Assembly (NCBI RefSeq): GCF_037975245.1
Contig: NC_092571.1
Coordinates: 24,165,917-24,229,916, forward strand
Direction: 5' to 3'
Length of the DNA stretch: 64,000 bases
From: Apostichopus japonicus
Lineage: Eukaryota; Echinodermata; Holothuroidea; Aspidochirotida; Stichopodidae
The position numbers and the translations under genes are program-made. The notes beneath the pieces were generated by a model. That model did no database searches and had not been told where the DNA came from. It worked only from the letters and a program-made list of their open reading frames with translations. Of the stretch, positions 56,140 through 64,000 are shown one piece after another. Every line of letters begins with the position of its first letter. Positions within the stretch are counted from its first letter, which is position 1.

Positions 56140-58045
56140 TCGAGCAAAAAGGAAAATAACTATGTTTTTAATAGATAAAATGGACGCTTATAACCAATTA
56201 CATTTCTTCTTCTGCTTTCTTTTCTATCCGTGCAAATTTAACTTCGAAGGCCCGACTATACAGTGACATTAAAAAAACCTACATGTATGCTAAAACCGCC
56301 ACAACGTTTGAATGATTTAAACGCACACTTTTGAAAAGTTTGTGGAATATCCATTTGTATGCAGGTCCTTATCATTTTTAACTGATTAACTGTGTCCTCA
56401 TAAACTGCCAACTAAATAACCTTCATTGAAGTTTAGTATAACTTCAGGCGGTGCTCGTTTCTTTCTTATTTTGTAGAAGAAAAGGCTACCTGTTAGGGGT
56501 ATATGCCCTCGCCTGGCCTCGCCTAAAATTAGCAAGGTACATGTACAGAGTAGTCTTACTTTTCAACTTCTGATACTTGTAGATACAAAGATAGGCCAGA
56601 AATGTCTTTGTTACAACTATAGCCAGTAATTGTCTTTGATACAACTGTAGCTAGTAAATGTTGATCGAAAAGGCTGTTTTGGAACATGGAACGCCGATCG
56701 TGACAACAACAGGGTTTTACAAACCCCCCAGATGGCCGGAAACGGCCCTTCCCTAGTGTTCATATATATATATATATATAATATATATATATGTATAATA
56801 TATATGAAATTGTATAATATGTATAATTGGATGATCTTTTATGGGCTTACTGGCTCAACTTTTTTGATTGGAGCTTGCATGTCATATTTTTGGTGTTGCA
56901 TATATTACACACCAAAATTACCAATACAAATGTTTTAACCATACGAGCCAATTCAACATTAGTGACATATTAATTCAATTAAATATCTGGCATTGATCAA
57001 ATTAGAGTAAGTTAGGATATACCAGAAGTTTGATGCCTTTTGCAGGGTGGTGCTGAAGCCCGGCCCCCTTGCATCGAGACTGTGACTGTGATCATTGTCG
57101 TGATGTGTGTATGACGGTTCCCCTAGAAGAGGAAGATAATGATACGTTTTAGAAAAGTCACCCAGGAAAGTATGTGGACAAGATAAAGGAAACAAACGAA
57201 CGGCTGAGCCGTTGTGAACCCCAGCCCCTTGCATAGAGACTGTGATCATCGTTAGGTGTGTATTGCGGTTGGGAATATAATGGTACACATGATCTTAGGC
57301 AGAATCCCGAGAAACGTTGCCATATAGAATCTCAACCGAAATGCCATGATTTTGTTGTTATTCAGCTAAGAAAGAAGCATTCAGCTACTACGTGTGAATG
57401 TCCAGTTAGCAGCTGTTGGCGTGAAGGCAGTTTGGCTGTCATTAAGATTACAGAAGGAAAGGTGGAAATGTATTTCAGATATTGTGAAAGTTCAGTAAGC
57501 ACAGTTGGTGGAAATGTTGCTATTGGCGTTAAGGCAGCTTAGCTGTCCGCAAAACGACGAAAGGAAACATGGAAAGGTATTTCCGGAATTGTGAAAGCCT
57601 ATTTATCAGAGTTGGTGGAAATGTTGCTATTGGCGTTAAGGCGGTTAAGCTGTCCGCAAGCTGACTAAAGGAACGTGGAAATGTATTTCCTGAATTGTGA
57701 AAGCCCATTTATAGGAGTTGGTGGAAATGTTGCTATTGGCGTTAAGGCAGTTGTTGTTGTGTGCGTGAATAGAGTGATAAGAAACAAATAGGACTGGAAA
57801 CATGTGCAGATTGGATCGAAATATTGCCGTAACGAAAGACGTAGCACGTTGTTGATTGGGTGACTGAGAAGGCGTTACCGAACATGAGAGAGTACTTAAA
57901 CAGAGACGAGAGGGAGGAGGGCGAGAGGGAGGAGGGCGAGAGGGGGGGGGACGAGAGGGGGAGGAGGAGGACCAAACATTTTGAACACGATATCTCAAGA
58001 AGGGACGCTTGGACCATTCTCATCTTTAGTATGTAGTTGGTTTTA

Positions 58046-59320
58046 CTCAACTATCCTCTTCGTGCCTTGTGGCACATAAGGCCATCACGCTCTGTTTCCA
58101 CTTGTCCCTGCCTCGTGCACTTTCCCTTGCCTCATTCCAAGTCTTCCACCCGCCTTGCTTTCTTTCTCTTTCCACTGTCCTCCTCCACGTTGTTTTTGGT
58201 CTGCCAACTTTCCGCTTCCCTTCTGGCCGCCATGTCAGGGCAATCGTACAATGGTGATCATTTGGTTTCCTTAAAACATTACCAATCCAATTCCATCTTC
58301 TTCTTTTGACTTCTTGACTTATTCTTGCAGTTTGAATGTATTTATTGAGCTCATCCATTGAAATGATATTGGGCCAGAATATTTGTATTGCCTTCTTCAA
58401 ACACTGGTATTGGAAGGAATCCAGTCTTTTCCACGTTTCGCAACCATAAAGAAGTACTGGTCTTACCAAAGTTTTGTATAGCTTGATTTTGGTTTTTCTT
58501 CCGTACTGTTTGGATCTCCATATCTTGTTCAATTTAGTAAATGCAACTCTTGCCTTGTTAATTCTGCTATTCATTTCCCTCTCTCCACCTCCATCTTTGC
58601 TTACTATTGCTACTAAGTATGCAAATTCATTCACATCATCTATGTCATCCTCTTCTATTTTAACTGCATCCCTCTTCTTGTTATTCATTCTCATGATCTT
58701 TGTCTTCCTTTTGTTTACTTTAAGTCCAACTCTTCTCGCAAGACCAGTTATACTGTTTGTTTTCTTTTGCATTTGAGAATGGCTGGAAGATAGGAGCGCG
58801 ATGTCATCTGCAAAGTCTAGATCTTCAAGCTTAGACATCATCTGCCACCTGATCCCTGTGTTGTTGTCTTTGGTAGTCTCTCTCATCATCCAGTCAATCA
58901 CAAGAAGAAACAGAAATCCGGACATTACGCATCCTTGCTTTACCCCCGTCTTTACTTGGAACCACCCTGTTACTTCGCCGTCATCTAACACTGCACACAC
59001 ACTGTCTGAATACATTAGTTTGACTATGTTGATGATTTTCCCTGGTATGCCGTATTGCCTCATGATCTCCCACAAACTGTCCCGGTGAATCGAATCAAAA
59101 GCCTTTTCAAAGTCGATGAAATTTATGTATAATGAAGATTGCCACTCAGTGGATTGTTCAATAATATTTCTCAGTATGAAGATCTGTTCAGTTGTGCTCT
59201 TTCCTTGACGAAATCCTGCTTGTTCTGGTCTGAGTTTCTTGTCAATGCCTATTTTAATCCTGTCAATTAAAATTCTTCCCAGTATCTTGCTTGCAATAGG
59301 CAGCAATGCTATCCCTCGCC
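58046..59320 (-). mobile_element. RTE-like LINE, 5'-truncated, unit 4
   Basis: Third copy with the identical truncation and ends; ORF 59306-58047. Small differences: GRILIDRIK, WIGNVLR and SARGRDK. The flanking 57-bp duplications are as in unit 2. Confidence 0.82.
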
Positions 59321-59715
59321 AGATATCTCAAGCAGGGACGCTTGGACCATTCTAATATTTAGTATGTAGTTGGTTTTAGTGGAGATCAATTGTTTTTTGG
59401 GGTCCCCAGGGGTCAATTGTGAAAACCTTGTAAACACGATATCTCAAGAAGATAACCTTGCACCAGTCTTATATTAAGTATGTGGTTGTGACACGTTCAA
59501 TTCAAGATCCCTATTGTTTTTTGTTGAGGTCAAAGGTCATTTGGGGTTACTTGTAGTCAAATTGTGAAAACCTTGTAAACACGATATCTTAAGAAGGGAA
59601 GCAAGTATATCGTTGTAATACTCGTTAAGTACAAGAAGCCTATTGTTGTTGTTTTGTGTGGAAGTTAAAGGTCATTTGGAGTTACCAGAGATCAAATTGT
59701 GGAAACCGTGATATA
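59321..59715 (+). repeat. minisatellite with DR1 motif, unit 4
   Basis: Counterpart of 36390-36785. AGGTCAAAGGTCA is at 59527-59539. Confidence 0.85.
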
Positions 59716-59854
59716 TATGTATCTTCCACTGTTCATCCCATTATATAACATGTGCACTACCACTCATAAGAGTAGGAGAGACTGTTGGCATTTGAAAATT
59801 AGCTTATGGGCATCCGTAGAATTTGAATTCTTAAGCCGAACAAAGTGCTACTAG

Positions 59855-59976
59855 GTTATCTTTGTCGGTAACTGAATACAACGTTGTATATACAAGCATT
59901 GCGCCTATGCACCGTACCCAAGTGAACATACAACGTGGCTATTGGATCGGAGTGAACGATATCGTTGCGAATCAAG
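59855..59976 (+). pseudogene. C-type-lectin-like lone exon, unit 4 (open)
   Basis: Same 122-bp open segment with YWIGVNDIVANQG and the GTATTA boundary. Confidence 0.4.
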
Positions 59977-60778
59977 GTATTATATCTTTCCTTCCGTTGT
60001 TAACGTTTTCCTTGGTATTTTGCAATTGTCGAGATCCATCATAGAGCATTTGTAAATAAAAATAGTGGTTCCGGCCATTTACATTCGGCTTCATAAGCAG
60101 TCGTCTAGTGCCATGACGTCATCGAAACCTCAATGCATTTTGCATTCTGGTTTTCTTTGTTAAGTTTTTTCTCATTTTACATTGCGCACATTTTGTTGGT
60201 TCAGTATGAGTGACTAAAGTTGGGGCTTTGATAATCAACAAACTTTTTAAGTGCGAATGTGTGCCTGTGGGTGTGTCTGTGCGTGTTTCATGATGTGTGT
60301 CACAATGAACGCGCGTATGCAGCAGACTTAATTATTACCTAATTAATAAATACCACAGGCTGATTGTTCTTTCCAACAATTTGCCTCCTTTGAAGCGAAA
60401 TGCTTGCGGACAAAATATGTCTTAAATGTGTTGCATGCTTCAGACAGAAGATAGATTGCAGTTATATATAAATCTAAAATAATTACTTGTGTAGCATGTA
60501 ACATCAGATATGTTCCCATAAAGTTGCTAACCTAGATAGGCTATCAAGTCAGTATAACCCCTGCAGACACAGGATTGACATAGACAGGGGAGGTCACTCA
60601 TTCACTACATTCCGACAAGTATTTATGATTTTACTATACCAGCCCTGACAAATCAATCGTCCAATCAGTGAGATGTTTCATTGTCTAATTGAATATACCT
60701 CGATTATTTGGTAAATACTATCTTCGACGGTCAAAACTTCTACAAAAAGTCTTCTCAACAAGTTTGGTAAGTTAAAGC

Positions 60779-61012
60779 ATGGAGCTATTCGGTAATAGCT
60801 CCATGGTTATAGCAATACGGTTTGGCGGACCGGGACCTTTTAGCCCTATAGCGCAACAGGGGTATAAAATATACGTTATGGATCATTGTAATCATAATAC
60901 AAGCGGCGGGTACAGTCTGTGATAATATTAGCAAACATAGACGCAGCTTCAATCAGATTGAAGGGTGTTGGTTCGTCCATACATGGAGCTATTTCGGTAA
61001 TAGCTCCATGGT
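60779..61012 (+). repeat. pair of perfect hairpins, unit 4
   Basis: Same stems and loops as in the other units. Confidence 0.88.
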
Positions 61013-62020
61013 CCATATTAATAAACTTAATCGCTATGTATACACTTCAAACCGCAAAGCTGATTGGTCATATTTGTTTTGCCAAAAAGAAAGAAAATGA
61101 AGGAGGAAGCACACACCTGAAAGACTATTCATAATGATGAAGCAAAAAGGTTCAAAGACCATTTGTAAGAAACCAGTGATGTATCAATGCCATCGGCGTA
61201 TAACGAATATCTTCGGACCGGGATACCAAGGATTAAATGAGGCTCCTTAAACGGGTAACCATTCGCTGAGTCGGGCTTTTCTCTTCTTCGTCCTCTTCTT
61301 ACCATGGGTCCCTTGTGAGTGAGGATAGTTTAATTAATCTAGTGTTAGCCAATTATTTACCACTTCAACAGTATAGAATGAATCATACAAGAAAAGTTTT
61401 GGAAACACAAGTACTGAATTCGTCGTTTTCTTTTAAGGCTCGTGAACCTTAAGGTTCCGGAAACAGGGGTCCCCCTCCCCCACCGCACCCTTCTCAATCC
61501 TCTGGCGTTATAAGCCGTTGATACATATCGTTTTAGGGAGTCACTGAAGGTTGGCGGGTGGGAGAGAAAGGGTATTAGTTAATGGTTGCATATATGATAA
61601 TATCACGAGAGACGTGTTAATAATCGAGATTAGAACGTTACTCGTGTAGTTGTTGTCGGATTCTGTCTCTTCGTGTCAACTTTGGACCATCAAGTGTTTT
61701 ACCAATATTTACGTTATACTATTTATTAACCAAGATTGTAAACAAAGTGTCACCATTTGGATTTGTCATATGATATTACTATCTAGCCCTGTGTCGGAGT
61801 TTGACTTTGTGCCTGTATTAGTGTCAGTTATAGATTGATATCTTATTAGCATGAGATGGCAGTGTTAGTTAATACTCTAAGAATCCTTTATTATTTCTAA
61901 GGCTGAGGAATACAGGGTCCCCCCCCCCTCCACCCTCATGCAACAGAGAAACCACGGATGGTAGCAAAAAATGGTTATGATTGTATTATCTGAACAATGT
62001 TCTTTTTCAATATTTGAGTT

Positions 62021-62061
62021 GATGTCTCAGCTGCTATGTCACCTTTGATCCAAATGATCTT
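62021..62061 (+). mobile_element. CR1-like LINE scar, unit 4
   Basis: Same small remnant and deletion edges as in unit 2. Confidence 0.6.
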
Positions 62062-62238
62062 TGTTAATAGATTATTTGATTAGTGAGTCAATATACGATG
62101 TACCCGTATTCTATCGTAGTTACATGTACTCATACTCACCCACATAAATTTGTACTTCAAGTCTGTCCGTTAGTGATAGTTTCTCGTGGTTTCTTTATTC
62201 AGGTGCAAAACGACTAATTCTCTTTTAAATAGACAACC

Positions 62239-63657
62239 ATGGCTAGTCAAGAAAATCAACGCCCTCTTCGGGTCTTCATGTGGATCGTTCCACGAACAAA
62301 CAGCACAGTTTTCACCAAGTGTATGTCCTTCGTGGACAAGGTCGAAGTATGGATGGAACCTTACATGGCTTGTAACATGAATGATACCTTCTACAACCCT
62401 GAGTGGGGAAAAGGAGTTCCAGCTGTTGAGAAATTAAGGACCACAATGAAAGAGTTTATGGACAAACCAGAATACCAAGAATTAATGAAACAGGAACTTG
62501 AAAAAGTCGAGAAATACCCAAACGTTTGGCCACAAGAGCAGTTCAGGTATAATAACGATGTGTCAACAGTAGAACATATGATTCAGTTTTATATTATTAA
62601 TTTAAGCTATACTATACATAATACTAAAATATACTGGAAAGTGTTCAATCAATACGTGATCAATAGTTGATATTTGGGAAAGTGACAATTACAGGTAAGA
62701 TAAATTTAAGGTTTGTTTTAGTATATATATAATTTTATATATATGAACTTAGATGCCTGGTACGGTTTCGTTAAAGGATTCGCGACGCGTGATCAGTTGT
62801 ATGTGTTTGTTACCACAATGACATTTAATTTGTTGATTTCCTATTCCAAACTTGCATTCAATTAGTAACTTGTTTTGTTCTATACTGTAATTTGTAACTG
62901 ATAATGACAATCTATACCGCGCGGTTGATAAATCTACCTACCCTCTTATTTTCTTTCCTTTTCTATTTTTTTTTTTTTTTTTTTTTTGTTAAACCGATTA
63001 AACAGATATGCTTGGCTGAAGGATCAGCTTGAAGTAGATCCAGATGACAAGCAGTTGGTCTTTATAAAAGATCAGTCTTGTGCGATCTACGATCACATGG
63101 AATATCTTCCGGATGTTCCAACACGACACGTATTTCTGATCAGACACCCGAGGAATGTCTACCCATCATTGAAACAAATTTTCACCAACAACACCGAATT
63201 CACGCAACTTCCCTGGGATGAGACGAACCTGATTGAAGAATTGCCATCTATGCCCATTAAGGATCACTTTAAGATCCATCGAGATCTGTGGAAGAAAATC
63301 AAAAACAAATTGGACCCAGACGTCATCGTTATCGATGGACATGATCTGGCCAGCAGACCTGAAGTAATACTTCCAAAGTTCTTTACTGAGTTAGGTATTC
63401 CTTACAAAGAATCTTACTTGAAGTGGGAAGCTGATCCGGAACTTGTGTATTCATCATGGAGAGGTACAGGCCAGTTGATATTTACAACTTCCAAGACCAA
63501 AGCTACTTCACGAGCTGTTGAGTCTACCCACTTTGTACCCCCAAAGGTACCCCGTGGCAGCTTCACGGCGGATTGGAAACTGACAGATGAGTTGCAGGAG
63601 TGTATAGATTATTCGATGCCATTTTATGAAGAAATGTATGAACAAAGGTTACAATAA
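62239..63657 (+). CDS. sulfotransferase-like P-loop protein, copy 4, 2 exons (mosaic)
   Basis: Exons are 62239-62546 and 63006-63657 (319 aa), intron 459 bp. Exon 1 protein is identical to copy 2 (WIVPRTNSTVF, PYMACNMNDTFY). Exon 2 matches copy 1 at the diagnostic positions (KQIF, NTEFTQ, IEELP, and the DNA CTGGCCAGCAGACCTG). The intron shares the AATTTTATATATATG and TACGGTTTCG variants with copy 2. The switch therefore lies between the T-run at about 62990 and the KQIF codon at about 63177. Loop and phosphate-binding motifs are intact. Confidence 0.88.
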
Positions 63658-64000
63658 TCGAGCAAAGAGGAAAATAACTATGTTTTTAATTGATAAAATG
63701 GACGCTTATAACCAATTACATTTCCATTTCTGCTTTCTAATCTATCCGTGAAAATTTCACTTTGAAGGCCAGACTACAGTGACATAAAAAAAACCTACAT
63801 GTATGCTAAAACCGCCACAACGTTTGAATTTAAACGCACACTTTTGAAAAGTTTGTGGAATATCCATTTGTATGCAGGTCTTTATCATTTTCAACTGATT
63901 AACTGTATATGTCCTCATAAACTGCCAACTAAATAACCTTCATTGAAGTTTAGTATAACTTCAGGCGGTGCTCGTTTCTTTCTTATTTTTTAGCCCCTTA

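Larger units (their letters stand above)
48943..56823 (+). repeat. tandem array unit 3 (7.88 kb)
   Basis: Same plan as unit 2 without the Pao insertion. It retains a CR1 remnant and (CTTCTC)n like unit 1, but with a different LINE deletion. One copy of the 110-bp repeat near 49.65 kb is missing compared with units 2 and 4. Confidence 0.92.
56824..64000 (+). repeat. tandem array unit 4 (reaches the window end)
   Basis: Same plan as unit 2 without Pao. The 3' flank is more diverged than in units 1-3 and departs from them at about 63994 (TAGCCCC instead of TAGAAGAA), which may mark the end of the array. Confidence 0.88.

Overview
The window looks like AT-rich nuclear DNA from a marine invertebrate, most plausibly an echinoderm or a related deuterostome. 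The evidence is spliced genes with GT/AG introns, an animal-type YEATS4/GAS41 gene, BEL/Pao, RTE-like and CR1-like retroelements, hAT-type MITEs, tRNA-derived SINEs and many minisatellites. No prokaryotic gene organisation is seen. The exact taxon is inference only.

Left part (1-14.1 kb). This is mostly non-coding repeat DNA. It holds a 144-bp tandem repeat at the left edge, two SINE-like tRNA-derived repeats, two hAT-type MITEs with perfect 8-bp target duplications (3501-3785, 4418-4697), a foldback palindrome (4022-4107), a diverged repeat cluster at 7.0-7.9 kb with tRNA-like remnants, and an 8-copy 96-bp minisatellite (8.3-9.07 kb). The only coding sequence supported is one probable first exon on the minus strand (4793-5012). 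It encodes a type II membrane anchor resembling the N-terminus of M13 (neprilysin/endothelin-converting-enzyme) peptidases.

Middle part (14.6-25.2 kb). A complete seven-exon minus-strand gene for YEATS4/GAS41 (234 aa) can be assembled exactly, with all splice sites and phases consistent. Its introns are packed with local duplications: about 31 copies of a 101-bp minisatellite, an (ATG)n tract, a duplicated 3' exon end, and tandem copies of the exon-2/intron-2 splice-donor junction that are themselves interrupted by a TIR element. A 445-bp hAT MITE (26179-26623) lies upstream.

Right part (27.25-64.0 kb). Four head-to-tail units of roughly 6.6-7.9 kb (15 kb where a retrotransposon is inserted) each carry an intact two-exon, plus-strand gene for a 319-aa sulfotransferase-like P-loop protein. 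Each unit also carries a lone C-type-lectin-like exon, a pair of perfect 12-bp-stem hairpins, a minisatellite with DR1-like motifs, and remnants of a CR1-like LINE. Units 2-4 share a 5'-truncated RTE-like LINE with the same truncation point and 57-bp flanking duplications; unit 1 has the empty site. Unit 2 has a full-length BEL/Pao retrotransposon (39798-47321) with an intact 1889-aa polyprotein and 803-bp LTRs that look identical. It sits antisense in the gene's intron, and unit 4 shows the matching empty site. Unit 4 is a mosaic (exon 1 like unit 2, exon 2 like unit 1), pointing to recent gene conversion or unequal exchange in a young tandem array.
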